Source: Galeruca laticollis
Lineage: Eukaryota; Arthropoda; Insecta; Coleoptera; Chrysomelidae
DNA: 64,000 bases
NCBI GenBank assembly: GCA_963921935.1
Contig: OY998175.1
Span: forward strand, 171,775,262-171,839,261
Direction: 5' to 3'
In this document: positions 57,601-64,000 of the stretch, in pieces
Numbering within the stretch: position 1 is the stretch's first letter
How the letters are laid out: the number at the start of each line of letters is the position of its first letter
The notes under the pieces: model-generated
What the model was told of the DNA's origin: nothing
The model's input: only the letters and a program-made list of their open reading frames with translations
Databases searched by the model: none
Program-made: the position numbers and the translations under genes

Positions 57601-58521
57601 AGTTAGAACCATCAGTGAATAACTGTGTGTGGTGAATATATATTAAAAATATGTAAAACCTATTCTTCAAAATAAATACCAAGGAAAGGAATGATACATT
57701 GATATGAAAGAATGGAATCCGGGGGAAAAATGTTGAAATTGGAGAGAAGGAAAATTGAATGTGCCTAGAAAAAATATAATTAAATATTCGCCCCAACATA
57801 TAGCTATTAAAGTATGTTTTTTTTCCTTTGGAAAACAGTCAATATGTTGCCTGAGAAATATTTATTTACAAACATGTACAGGTGTAATCTCTATACATTA
57901 GCATCCAATACAACTAACATAGGCTAAATTGCCTTTGCTTAGTTATTTCATTGAATTGCGTTTTTTTACTATTAATTTATTTCCTAACACTAAAAAATAA
58001 TTCAGATGCCACATAATTTGTGATATCTAACTTACCCTTTATCATCTTTATAGCTCATCTTTTCTACGTCAGTCAACAGCAGTTGCATTTGTGCAAGTCT
58101 AACATCATCTCTTCTAGGATTATAAAGAAGATGAGTTGTTGCAACTACAAATTCTCTGGTAGGATGGAGTTTTGGTACAAATTTGGCAACTATTCCCACA
58201 TTATGTCTATCTAATAAAGATACAGTTGGTTGAAAAAAATTAACAAGTTTATGTTCAACCATTTGGAGTTTGTCTGATTTGTAATAAAGAGCACAGCCAT
58301 CAGTTCGAGCACCAGTTTTTTTTTTGAATACCCCAGTGAAACCTGAAAAAATTTAGAAATATTTATCTGTCTTTTGACATAGACCAGGAACTCGATAAAA
58401 ATTATAGTACATAAAGACTAGATATTGAATGTTATAAGATTATATGGAAATTACCTAAAGTTTCAAGCCTCGAGTAATATTCATGTATATGTGAATATTG
58501 TACTTCTTGAAGACACAATAT
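30451..58521 (-). CDS. angel: angel-like EEP-family gene, five exons spanning 28 kb (5' end off-window)
   Basis: The five exons on the minus strand join in phase: 58455-58521 (67 bp), 58036-58342 (307), 44546-44724 (179), 40500-40776 (277) and 30451-30607 (157). All borders are GT/AG. The product has the metal-binding motif ILCLQEVQ, then TTHLLYNPRRDDVRLAQ, VTGDLNSLP, WVTVDYIFYS and GSDHLSLIAKF, which are the EEP motifs of the CCR4/nocturnin/angel group. The spacing and wording fit Angel proteins (2',3'-cyclic phosphatase or deadenylase-like activity has been proposed for the family). The exons keep an open frame while every surrounding element is decayed, so the gene is under selection. The introns are 112 bp, 13.3 kb, 3.8 kb and 9.9 kb. 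The start codon and first catalytic segment lie right of 64000 or were not found. Confidence 0.85.
30765..31010 (-). pseudogene. hAT transposase fragment
   Basis: An 81-codon stretch resembles the middle of GTF2IRD2/ZBED-like hAT transposases: MFQGSHMNIFVQIDEI, then a variable helix and QLITEHLKMYFQDEKEY. It is the only visible piece of this hAT unit's own enzyme. Confidence 0.55.
31293..34630 (-). mobile_element. pogo element, 3.34 kb, TA target
   Basis: The left end reads AGGTAAATTGTGCTATTACC and the right end in reverse complement AGGTAAAATGGGTGATTACC, both continuing CGGC. TA flanks both (31291-31292 and 34631-34632). Internal sequence repeats the ACCGGC motif near 31503, 33680 and 34193. 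About 400 bp at 33475-33860 is duplicated at about 33890-34300. The transposase pseudogene is on the minus strand. Confidence 0.88.
31654..33227 (-). pseudogene. pogo transposase pseudogene
   Basis: The ATG at 33227 starts MSPKKITRPKIKQKYTKEN, a stop follows, then the psq-type HTH (EEMSKGMSAYKASKIYGIPK) and a CENP-B-type second domain. The DDE part has IFNCDETAFF (first Asp), an intron or indel cluster at 32404-32460, VVLFLDGNTSHIS (second Asp) and, after a shift near 32185, LDVAVYRPVKGTWRK (third Asp). The tail, FTKGDYVIFKYEEKCFPG and KWPHHEDVIWYDIDEV, is the small C-terminal domain found in insect pogo and jerky-like transposases, ending at 31654-31656. Few breaks remain, so decay is moderate. 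Confidence 0.88.
34790..35330 (+). repeat. Left tandem array, four units of about 140 bp
   Basis: Each unit has a C-run, CGGTTGGAATTTT, CCAAAATGCTAGCACA, GACACCTAGCAC, TAGCTAGCACACCAACAGC and TTTTGAATTC. Units start near 34801, 34938, 35071 and 35212. Confidence 0.88.
35331..37129. other. Core of the foldback element, no recognised gene
   Basis: There is a 90-codon open frame at 35634-35906 on the plus strand and a 75-codon frame opposite it. Neither resembles a family I know. The rest is AT-rich. An unrecognised transposon protein cannot be excluded. Confidence 0.4.
37130..37815 (-). repeat. Right tandem array, five units, inverted
   Basis: Reverse-oriented copies of the left units; the motif TGTGCTAGCATTTTGG occurs near 37200, 37340, 37490, 37625 and 37772. 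Units alternate between two slightly different forms: 37130-37430 is duplicated almost exactly at 37430-37730. Confidence 0.88.
39541..40333. other. LINE tail and right part of the hAT unit
   Basis: No gene was seen. It ends in the hAT terminal repeat at 40310-40333. Confidence 0.5.
40500..40776 (-). CDS. angel: angel exon d
   Basis: Acceptor ATATTTCAG. The first half (IEKRTGSENVVIDVDKIKE) is a charged, variable linker. The second half has LSHNFKFKSVYEHG and TTFQDKWVTVDYIFY with the conserved Asp. Donor TATAG|GTAAA leaves two bases that complete a Ser codon with the last exon. Confidence 0.88.
40973..41062. repeat. 30-bp tandem repeat, three perfect copies
   Basis: The unit TTTATCATAAATGGTTTTCT followed by TGCTTTTCAA is repeated three times. 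It lies just beyond the 3' end of the RTE copy, so it may be that element's tail. Confidence 0.9.
41599..42100. mobile_element. 502-bp insertion, possible solo LTR
   Basis: It is flanked by TATAT on both sides (41594-41598 and 42101-42105) and begins TGTTACGAAATAGC, a start common in Gypsy LTRs. It ends AACATTAAAA, not the expected CA, so the LTR reading is tentative. It interrupts the RTE between IIQIY and the KTMIWP text. Confidence 0.5.
42407..42617. mobile_element. 211-bp hairpin insertion with 13-bp target duplication
   Basis: TGATTTGTTGCTG occurs at 42394-42406 and 42618-42630. The inserted segment has a 33-bp unique start and then an inverted repeat (42440-42614) with arms of about 85 bp (TTTTAAATGAAACTAACTG against the complement end CAGTTTCATTTAAAA). 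Removing it with one duplication restores the RTE text SISNKSVEIIA. Confidence 0.8.
43041..43538. other. Intron sequence with a short palindrome
   Basis: No gene was seen. At 43207-43226 there is a perfect 20-bp palindrome TTTCCTCCCTAGGGAGGAAA within a longer imperfect one (about 43190-43250). Confidence 0.6.
43539..43658. repeat. 120-bp imperfect palindrome with CpG-rich centre
   Basis: The left arm starts TGTATAACATGGGTG and the right arm in reverse complement TGTATAACAAGGGAG. Both contain AAAGTG, CTTTTCCTCCC and TTACTGCCC. The centre is CTCCGCTACGCGTCG. The motif CTTTTCCTCCC also appears in the palindrome near 43207. Confidence 0.8.
43659..44545. other. Intron sequence, no gene recognised
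   Basis: AT-rich, with only short open frames that have no family resemblance. Confidence 0.5.
44546..44724 (-). CDS. angel: angel exon c
   Basis: Acceptor TTTCTTTCTAG, then KQSYLPMIVTGDLNSLPFSN and YEYVTKGEVKYENLAPA, ending ILVTSSLGIT with donor ACAG|GTAAT. GDLNS holds the catalytic Asp and Asn. Confidence 0.9.
45382..46670 (+). repeat. Left terminal inverted repeat (interrupted)
   Basis: It pairs with 55870-56737. Landmarks include GTGTTAGAAAGAAACAA, ACGTAAACCGCCTGTAATTC and, beyond the insertion, TCTAACAGGATATCATAACC and TTTTAGATCGGCTTCAGTGC. An 85-bp direct repeat of 45990-46075 occurs at 46680-46765. Confidence 0.78.
46157..46437. repeat. Element with 49-bp perfect inverted repeats
   Basis: Both arms (46157-46205 and 46389-46437) begin GACGAATACTAAGTGTGTAT and end AGCTAAGCGCTTTCG. 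They bracket 183 bp. The left arm runs into TTTCGGCCCAAAGGCCATCC, a sequence type I associate with Penelope-like element ends. It sits in the left repeat of the 11.36-kb element and so was inserted later. Confidence 0.75.
46940..47772 (+). pseudogene. Tc1/mariner-superfamily transposase pseudogene
   Basis: The plus strand reads TVIKIFEEHG, a TGA, then VTPTKHEPRTQNRQIQPEKD. After a shift it gives ENNPPQSTHLAKDFDSKTIR and LKNGYHSFKLKNSHE, the two helix-turn-helix regions. Later come HQHDGC, NRIISTNCNIRWP, RSPDLAP in another frame, and the C-terminal part LWEQILQTCMAITPQIITHV and RQELYNRLGYC, ending FDHLI at 47770-47772. It belongs to the same broad family as the transposase at 26151-27290 but is much more decayed. 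Confidence 0.75.
47773..48534. other. No gene recognised
   Basis: A 78-codon frame at 47876-48112 (plus) and an 80-codon frame at 48357-48115 (minus) show no family resemblance. Confidence 0.45.
48625..52281 (-). pseudogene. LINE ORF2: endonuclease, RT, RNase H; one nonsense codon
   Basis: The start is the ATG at 52281 (MPLSLIQWNCDGFYPRLE), 13 bases after the ORF1 stop. Endonuclease motifs are LCLQETNF, VYVPPNYT, GDFNAHNTMWGS, SSIDLSMSD and SNHFP. The RT has AAGPDDIPMIFLKHL and FRPISLT, then a TGA at 50752-50754. The same frame continues QLCKILEKLVNRRLHWYLE, with VSLDIDSAFDTI, GVPQGLVLSSTLF and YVLYADDLILY. RNase H has YTDASK, HTAELYGILQAL, CTDSLSSLYSI and GNERADQAAKQ. The C-terminal finger is CESCVNVRLTIEHILTDC. 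About 1218 codons in all, complete except for that one stop. Confidence 0.92.
52295..53611 (-). CDS. LINE ORF1 (gag-like, one CCHC knuckle), intact
   Basis: The first ATG in the long frame is at 53611 (MSHNLNINNPTTSNSYVSA); the frame is open further upstream but without an ATG. The product is 438 residues. The central part has an RRM-like region with RIIISNISPYIPHDLAENAI and PGDEYSHILSFRRQAYVL. A CCHC knuckle follows (CFICKQPGHIATNC), then a Ser/Gln/Pro-rich linker with a KKKRKVS nuclear-signal-like stretch and an acidic tail ending at TAA 52295-52297. It would bind the element RNA to form the RNP. No break is visible. Confidence 0.9.
   Translation of the reverse strand: MSHNLNINNPTTSNSYVSAVKSAPKPSFPKKDQAIVMHAEDNLKLFDYVKAIGDIVGPKHISFASRISNNRICIYLTNSNLVDDLLKSHQSVTINNNVINIRRLVSPTKRIIISNISPYIPHDLAENAIKSLGLQLTSPVSFLRAGIPGDEYSHILSFRRQAYVLSPSDDFELQTSLIIPFDGNENRIFLSTDKMECFICKQPGHIATNCPNPPTNNILSQSTLTAQTEQVSSKTDSVNPIESNEVSSNEDSITPQVNQSAAALPPVQKRGYSQLSSHSENSSVPAEAEVNTYDMPPPPSAALKAVKKKRKVSVSTESNLSTSIKDCIAKTYQKTPDAFILPIENLYDFLENTFGNSDPYSEALKHTENIIGLVSNLYLIYPDLTNRSIKNRITRITNRLNKKLKSDTEDIESLDMSNEPSDEEYSSEGSQQSHKSSY
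53691..54149. other. 5' flank of the I-type LINE, no gene recognised
   Basis: It may include the end of the LINE's 5' untranslated region. Nothing else was identified. Confidence 0.4.
54150..54410 (+). repeat. Extra copy of the inner TIR segment
   Basis: It contains GATTGACTAATTCACCGAGA, GTAATATACTTAATAGACGT and ATAATTTTAGATCGGTTTCA, which match 46480-46670 directly and 55820-56050 in reverse. With the latter it forms an inverted pair around the hAT remnant. Confidence 0.75.
54900..55760 (-). pseudogene. hAT transposase C-terminal fragment
   Basis: On the minus strand, in changing frames: LPDLEHLTNPDIIDSK, LRSFAKFT, then MLESYPEIKSLFVKFNTPL and FSFGGRILRPKRRHLSIENV followed by LLIANQ. The last phrase matches the conserved C-terminus of some hAT transposases (FSxAGxILxPKRRxLSxxxF). 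A possible further piece with many Cys lies at 55490-55760. TIR-like text (CAGAGTTGAG near 54722, CTCTCAACC near 55492) may mark a miniature derivative. Confidence 0.55.
55870..56737 (-). repeat. Right terminal inverted repeat
   Basis: The uninterrupted partner of the left repeat, with about 80-85% identity by eye. Confidence 0.78.
57346..58035. other. angel intron sequence, no gene recognised
   Basis: AT-rich, with short open frames only. Confidence 0.5.
58036..58342 (-). CDS. angel: angel exon b
   Basis: Acceptor TTTTTTCAG; the text starts FTGVFKKKTGARTDGCALYY and continues to NVGIVAKF, TREFVVATTHLLYNPRRDD and VEKMSYKDDKG, then donor AAAGG|GTAAG. It carries the TTHL motif. A run of ten A in the codons for KKK is intact in frame. 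Confidence 0.9.
58455..58521 (-). CDS. angel: angel exon a
   Basis: Acceptor TTTTTACAG, then ILCLQEVQYSHIHEYY and RLETL, then donor TTTAG|GTAA. It holds the catalytic Glu of the LQEV motif. It ends with one base of the next codon. Confidence 0.85.
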
Positions 58522-58824
58522 CTGTAAAAAGTATTCAAAGTAATCAATATCAAGGATTCATGATAATCTTCTAAGACAGATGAAATATCATATTCTTTAA
58601 AAGTAGTCTATTTGCATAGAACATATACATTTAAGCGATTGAGGTTTAAAAATACATTTAAAATGTTGATACACATGAAAATATCCATTCTTGCAAAGTT
58701 TTTTTCAGATGAGCACAATTAACAACTCCACACCACTACACCAGCATTATAATTAGTTACGAAAGTGAATGAATGATAAAAAATATTTAAACTAAACACT
58801 TTCGGAGGCAATGTAAACCATATA
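58522..58824. other. angel upstream intron, no further exon found
   Basis: I looked on the minus strand for the expected preceding exon (family text YNILAQ) and did not see it here or further right. Confidence 0.45.
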
Positions 58825-59940
58825 CAGATAAACCTCCCTTAACGGACACCTCTGAATAAGGGACAGTTTTTATGTCCTCGAAATAAAACATACATAACAG
58901 TATATTAGCACCTCTCAACAACAGAAAGAGACACAAAAATTCGAACATTGAATATAATGCCATTCCTAAAATTGCCTCTCAAGGGACACATTCTTCGAAC
59001 CGGGATTAAGTAAAGTACAGAGGAAGCCGCCCCTAATAAATTTTACAGTGAGGAGCACCAGCAGTAAGCACTAAACGGATAGTTTTATGATGCTATAGTA
59101 GGATGTTGTTAAAATAATCGTTTTTATAAACTGAGTTGGTAATTTGGGAACTCCAGGATTGAACATATTCTTAAAATATTTTACTTTCACATAAAATCTA
59201 GACTGGTGGTAGTAAACAGGTAGGTATACATTCAGAGTTGTTCTTAAAACAAAATTAGTGATCTTTTGAGCTTTGAAATAAAAAGTTCTACAAAAAGAAA
59301 GTTTCTTAGTGTGAAAGAGAAAAACTTTGTGTCCACTAGGCAGCAGAAAAGTTTAAGGTGGGTGAAATATTGAAGAAGAAGATATTCGGAAGTCTTTTCT
59401 TGAAAGTGGAAATGAACATCGTAAAAAATTGTGTGTGTTGCTTTAGATCAAATAGTTTTCCAAAGTTCGCAATAAAAATATACCAGTCTCGAGACCAATT
59501 CTAAAAGAAAAAGCTTTAGAAGTTGCCAAATAACTGGAATTGGAACAATTTAAAGCATCAAATGTATGGTTGCAAAAATTCGACCAATGCTGGAATATAA
59601 CCTTAAAAACAATCTACGGTGAAGCGGCTGCAGTTGATGTAGAAGAGGAACAGTGGAAGACAAATCTTTGTTCTATTATCGAAGGATACAATCCAGAAAA
59701 TAAATTTAATGCTGACAAAACCTTCCTTTTCGTTAGAGCATTACCGAAGAAAACATTGGTGTTAAAAAACGAGAAGTGTACCAATGGAAATTTTTCAAAA
59801 GAAAGACTTACTATGTTCTTTTGTTTTTGGACCACTACTTCTTATCCAAACATAACTTTAAAAAATGTAGTTATTTTTTCCCTTACAAATATGACTTGGT
59901 TTCGTTTTCCAACCATTGGACCAAGGTATTATTAGAAATT
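58825..59940 (+). mobile_element. Tigger/pogo-type element, left part
   Basis: The left end after TA reads CAGATAAACCTCCCTTAACG, the characteristic Tigger terminal sequence. A Tigger-like transposase remnant follows. The right end was not found; another pogo element begins directly after. Confidence 0.7.
59240..59937 (+). pseudogene. Tigger/jerky-type transposase fragment
   Basis: The first part is broken (AAEKFKVGEI, ESGNEHRKKLC in shifting frames). Then come LKEKALEVAK and, from 59540, EQFKASNVWLQKFDQCWNIT and KTIYGEAAAVD, the CENP-B-type DNA-binding domain. The catalytic motif reads FNADKTFLFVRALP: Asp is present but the conserved Glu is Lys. LKNEKCTNGNFSKERLTMF follows. The remainder of the DDE domain is missing. 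Confidence 0.8.
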
Positions 59941-59974
59941 TCATCTGTATACTGAAATTGTTTTAGGAAGGTTC

Positions 59975-61325
59975 GTGTTTACAAAAAAAATCAAATCAAC
60001 ATTCTTGGACAGAAGAAGATTCATAACAGATATTAGAAATGGAAAATATGGATATATAAAGGCTGCCGAAAAATACAATGTCTCTGTTGACATGCTTAAC
60101 AGAAGAGTTAAATCAGGAAAAACACCTGCTAATCCATCTAAAAAGTCGTTAGAGAATTATAGGCCAATTTTTAGTGGAAATTAAGAAAATAATAGAAATC
60201 CCAATAATTTTAATGCCACAACAGAACTGGCTACTGTTGACTGGGTCTATGGATTTTTACAAGGAAATATTGCCTTAGGCTTACCCGAAAACACCTCAGC
60301 CACGAGAGCAGCAGCTTTCAATAAGCCGAATGTGTCAAATTCCGGGGCGAATTCATGGACAAATATAAATTTGTACCCAGCCGTGTTTATAACTGCGATA
60401 AAACTGGAATATCCACAGGCCATCTAAAAATTAGTTATTAAACGGAAAGAATCAAGTCGGGGTTCTTTCAATTGGTGAGTAAGGAGTCCTTGTGACTGCC
60501 GAAATCTGTTTCAACACTGTACATACCACCATTATTTATATGTCCTAAAGTACGTAGAAATCCATTATTTGACAAAAGACCACCACCGAAGAGCATTGTG
60601 GAGTATCACCCATCCGGACAGATGCAATCAAATATTTTTGCACCAACATTGTTTAATCATTTTTTGAAATATGCGAAGCCAAGTGCTGATAATGTGCTTA
60701 TAATTTTAGATGGGTATGCAATCCACACTAGAAATTTGTTGATAGTAGAAAGGGCAAAACAAAACAATGTTCACATACTTGTTTTGCCCCTGCATACTTC
60801 TCACCGCTTGCTTAGATGTCTCTTTTATGTTCCCATTAAGTGCATATTATAAACATGAGGCAAAGAAATGGTTAAAAAACTATCCTGGTCAAATTATAAC
60901 AGTTCATGATGTTGGTGCAGCATTTTAATGGGCAGCAACAGCACAAAATGCCATTAACAGTTTAAAAATACAGGCATATGGCCCTACAATCCTGACATGT
61001 TCCCTGAAGAATTGTATAAACCAGCAGAAACAACTGACTTGGATCAAAATAAAACTAATTTACCTTAATAAAATCAGAAAAATTAACAAAGAGAACAAAG
61101 AACACCTTCACCATTGGCATCATCTACCAATTTACCTGTTCAAGATAGTGGAAGCAATACTAAATTCCGAAAAGTTAACGTTATGAGACTTTCTGTAAAT
61201 AATAAAATGGATAACCGAGAAAACTTATCACCAAAACCTAGCTGTTCTTTTGCATCTATTGATGATACTATTTACTATTCTTCTAGTGGCACAATATTGA
61301 TTCCAAAAGCTCGCCCAAAACAATG
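59975..61325 (+). pseudogene. Second pogo transposase pseudogene
   Basis: The frame from 59975 has an HTH_psq domain (GYIKAAEKYNVSVDMLNRRV). After stops and shifts come RVYNCDKTGISTG (first Asp; the conserved Glu is Lys), VEYHPSGQMQSN, NHFLKYAKPSADNVLIILDG (second Asp) and VHILVLPLHTSH. Then follow DVSFMFPLSAYY (third Asp), KKWLKNYPGQIITVHDVGAA and PDMFPEELYKP. The C-terminal tail (SPKPSCSFASIDDTIYYSS) ends at 61325. It is a different pogo family from the one at 31293-34630. Confidence 0.82.
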
Positions 61326-61924
61326 AAAATAACATAAACATGGACCAACTATGTTATTAACAGCTACTCCAAAATCTAGACAAACTCAAAGCATCTGTTA
61401 ACTCTACTCATAAAATTAAAACAAGGACAAAACCTATAAAAAGATAATTGGTTCCAAATGTTGACAAATGAAAAAATATACAAAGAAAGTTTGAGAATAA
61501 TGATTCTACAACACCTGAAACATCTTATGATGAACTGTTTAATGATTCTTCAGACAGTGATGATGATAAAGTGATTAATTCTGTGGAACAGCTGTCAACT
61601 AAAAAAGTAACATTGCAAGAAGTTAACACTTTAATTGCCGCATGGCATTTATTAGGAATTGTAAAGTGGACATCCCATACCACAAGCGTACAAGTGTAGA
61701 GCTGTGGATTTCAAAACACTGAACGCAGGCGATTCAAGTTACATGCAATTCCTCATATACAGGTGTTTTTCGGCGTACAAATAAACATGTGCACCAATGG
61801 TTTGGCAATCGGAGCATGTGAGACTGAAAAACATGGACCACAAAATGAAAGTTTTATTTTTTATTTGCTACACATATAAAATGCATAGTGAGAAGAGAAA
61901 TATACTCAAAAATGTTCAGGAAAA
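61326..61924. other. Transposon tail, no gene recognised
   Basis: A Ser/Asp-rich open stretch on the plus strand (SYDELFNDSSDSDDDKV, about 61525-61575) is probably decayed pogo C-terminal coding. Nothing else was seen. Confidence 0.4.
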
Positions 61925-62756
61925 CACTTAATGCAAATAAAAGGTTTTTCGGGACAGGTGTCGCAATAAGTAGTTACTTATTTTGCCGATTTTATTGCTA
62001 GTTTCCAGTCTTTCTCCGCCATAGTTTCTTGTAACATATTACATATTTTTCTATTCCTTTTGCACTTCTCTTCAGTCTCTTTCATTTCGTGCTGAATTAT
62101 TTTTCTTTTCTATCCTGTTGTGGAACTTCGTCATTATTTGAAAATTGCCAAAAGCGTAGAATAGATTCAAATCTGTTTCTTGGCAATATTTTTGTAACGA
62201 GATTATTTTTATATATAGGATGTATGCTCCAGTGAGCCTCTATATTTGCGTAACATACTAAACCCATATAAAGTAGAATACTGAGAAATTTCCTAATTTC
62301 TGTGGAACTATTACTGGTTTCCAAAGTGAAAATCTGCTTTTGGACTCATCATCCAACTTTGCTATTACTTGTTGTACATTTCCATTGGTTTCTAGCAAAG
62401 CTTCCGTTCCAAACAGGGAATAAGCATTTAAAGTTTTGGTTTTGACCTTCATTTCCTACAAACACAAAGGTCTTCTGATTATTTCCTGTTACTTCTGGCC
62501 ATTAAGAAGTTACTGTCATATTTTCATTAGAATCCTCGTTAGAAACATCAAAGTGATGGTCTTCTTCGGAAGAAATGTCTCCTGAAGAGCTTGAAGGAGG
62601 GTCCTGGACGTCCAGATCTGTGAAGCTATCATCACCGCCAAAATCATCTTCGACTTCACTGCTTTCATACTTGGCAAACATATTTTCCGGTCCTTCCTTT
62701 GCCAGCTTCTTTTCCCAAGCCATATTCAATAAATCAACTAAAACCAAGAATGCCAT
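61925..62756 (-). pseudogene. piggyBac transposase, internally deleted
   Basis: It begins at about 62756, with an acidic N-terminus (YESSEVEDDFGGDDSFTD) and a WPEVTGNNQKTFVFVG motif in the next frame. Then come TSNSSTEIRKFLSILLYMGL, HWSIHPIYKN and RNRFESILRFWQFSNND, the start of the DDE_Tnp_1_7 domain. About 300 residues with most of the catalytic core are missing. The frame passes to AEKDWKLAIKSAK and the Cys-rich C-terminal finger (CDTCPEKPFICIKC) near 61940. The order N-acidic, core, Cys-rich tail is that of piggyBac. Confidence 0.85.
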
Positions 62757-63400
62757 GTTAAAAAGTTATTTTATGAAATCGTTAGACATTGCTTACCTAT
62801 CTCGTATATTTCGTTCGGTGCTTCAGGTATTTGTCAGTTGGCAGCCAGCGGTACATGTTTAAAAAATTATTTTCTACTCATAGAGCTCCATAATCCAAAT
62901 AGTAAACAAAAAAAAATGTGGCTGAAATGCAGTCTAAAGACGAAGAGACAGTTCATGTTTCTTTTATGCAACATATAAGCAAAACTACAGCATCTAGGTG
63001 TTTCCAGAGGCCCCTGATAACAGTGCTGTCGATTTGAATGAAATTATCAATCGCCAATCCATTCATGAGAAGCTTAGGCATGAAAAAATTAGATTCTGCT
63101 AGTTAGTTTGATTTTAAGTATGGTTCATTGATATTTTCCATGGGTAAAATTGTCAAGGTTTTTAAAAAACTTAATTCTTTTGGTTTTTCGAATTTTGCAT
63201 TTATTTACATGACTTATAATAATTAAAAAAATTCATTCTGGTAATGTTTTTGGTTTTTATTTCTTTTGATCCATTTTAAAAAATGTTTAATTAATTTTGT
63301 CTTATGCCTTCCACTTTGGCCCACATTCCCCTATGTGGGTATAAACCTATATTTTTTCATTAATTTATAATATGTAACATTATATAAAATTTTGTATGTA
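62757..63400. other. 5' flank of piggyBac, possible element end
   Basis: At 63318-63342 there is a GGCCCACATTCCCCTATGTGGG hairpin-like stretch (7-bp stem) near a TTAA at 63288. This could be the piggyBac end but the partner was not found. Confidence 0.4.
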
Positions 63401-64000
63401 CGAGGATGTATTGATATCTAGTTAGCCTACACCAGTTCCATGTATAAACAAAATATTGCGTTACCATAGCAACGAACAATAACTTATTAGAAGTGTCAGT
63501 GTAAAGTTTGACGTCAAAAAAGTAAACCAGAGTTACGAAAAAAATTAAAAGAAAAAATATGTCCACCGAAATTGTGAAAATCGAAAAATTGGAGTATCGA
63601 GCCATCATCAAGTACCTGTATTTGAAAGGGTTAAGAGGTGAGCAGATTTAAAAAGATATGCTTAATACCCTTGGTGATTAATGTCCATCGTATGCGACCG
63701 TGAAAAATTGGACTGCAAGCTTCAAAAGAGGTAAATTTTCCATTAAAGATGATGACCAATCGGGAAGGCCAGTTTCTGTGTCAGTCCCCGAAAATATCGA
63801 TGCAGTTCATGACATGATTTTATCGGACCGTCGAATTGGGCTAAAACGGATATCTGAAGCACTGAATATTTTATACGAATGCGTTCATCATATAGTTCAC
63901 GTCAATTTGGACATGAGAAAAATTGCTGCTAAATGGATCCCCAAATGTTTGAATGTTGACCAAGAGGGTCAAAGGGTAGAAGCATCGCGTTCGATCTGTG
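63401..64000 (+). mobile_element. mariner element, left part, runs off the window
   Basis: After TA at 63399-63400 the element starts CGAGGATGTATTGATATCTA, a typical mariner end. The transposase begins 158 bp further on. Confidence 0.8.
63559..64000 (+). pseudogene. mariner transposase, N-terminal part
   Basis: The ATG at 63559 gives EYRAIIKYLYLKGLRGEQI, a stop, KDMLNTLGD, a stop, then CPSYATVKNWTASFKRGKFS and DDQSGRPVSVSVPENIDAVH, followed by DRRIGLKRISEALNI and MRKIAAKWIPKCL. These are the paired helix-turn-helix domains of mariner (HTH_48 type) and the linker. The DDD catalytic part lies beyond the window. Two nonsense codons make this copy inactive. Confidence 0.9.

Noticed and set aside
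1..64000. Integrated virus or bacterial transfer
   Set aside because: All coding remnants are retrotransposon, DNA-transposon or host; no viral capsid, envelope or bacterial operon-type genes were seen.

Overview
This is animal nuclear DNA, almost certainly from an insect. It is AT-rich, has no operons or tRNA/rRNA genes, has spliced host exons with GT/AG borders, and is filled with transposable elements typical of insects (I, Jockey, RTE and CR1-like LINEs, copia, Tc1/mariner with long inverted repeats, pogo/Tigger, hAT, piggyBac, PIF/Harbinger). I cannot name the species.

Two host genes are visible. On the minus strand, an angel-like gene (exonuclease-endonuclease-phosphatase fold) is spread over more than 28 kb. 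Its exons lie at 58455-58521, 58036-58342, 44546-44724, 40500-40776 and 30451-30607. All splice phases agree and the reading frame is unbroken to the stop; the 5' exons lie beyond the right edge. On the plus strand, the last coding exon of a second gene (29956-30120) ends in a tail like that of YLPM1/ZAP3 proteins. The two genes converge, with their stop codons about 330 bp apart. Nearly everything else is transposon sequence lying upstream of 29956 or inside angel introns.

Layout: 1-3993, 5' part of a copia element on the minus strand with its 5' LTR and primer-binding site. 4086-5482, a tyrosine-recombinase (Crypton-type) pseudogene with an intron. 5979-11368, a small TA-flanked element split by a complete 5.05-kb I-type LINE with a 13-bp target duplication. 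11.4-14.7 kb, no gene seen. 14.7-20.74 kb, an element with roughly 500-bp inverted repeats whose left repeat is split by a PIF/Harbinger remnant and a Jockey LINE. 20.86-21.36 kb, a short satellite. 21.7-23.3 kb, an RTE endonuclease remnant. 23402-28366, a hAT element carrying a complete long-TIR mariner (25551-27999). 28.65-29.6 kb, a Jockey fragment.

Angel introns: 30699-40333 is a 9.6-kb hAT unit with a perfect 8-bp target duplication. It holds a pogo element (31293-34630) and a LINE that is itself cut by a foldback element built of inverted tandem arrays (34777-37828, 9-bp target duplication). 41-43 kb is an RTE LINE with two clean secondary insertions. 44.98-57.3 kb is a CR1/L2-like LINE remnant split by an 11.36-kb TA-flanked element (45382-56737), which in turn carries an I-type LINE with a single nonsense codon in ORF2. 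To the right of the angel exons are Tigger, pogo, piggyBac and mariner remnants (58.8-64.0 kb).

The most unusual items are a set of gene-free, roughly 100-130-bp imperfect palindromes with the same architecture but different sequence (11484, 22692, 43539, plus a short version at 43190), and the foldback element at 34777-37828. Reading frames rejoin across many insertion points, so the order of insertion can be read directly.
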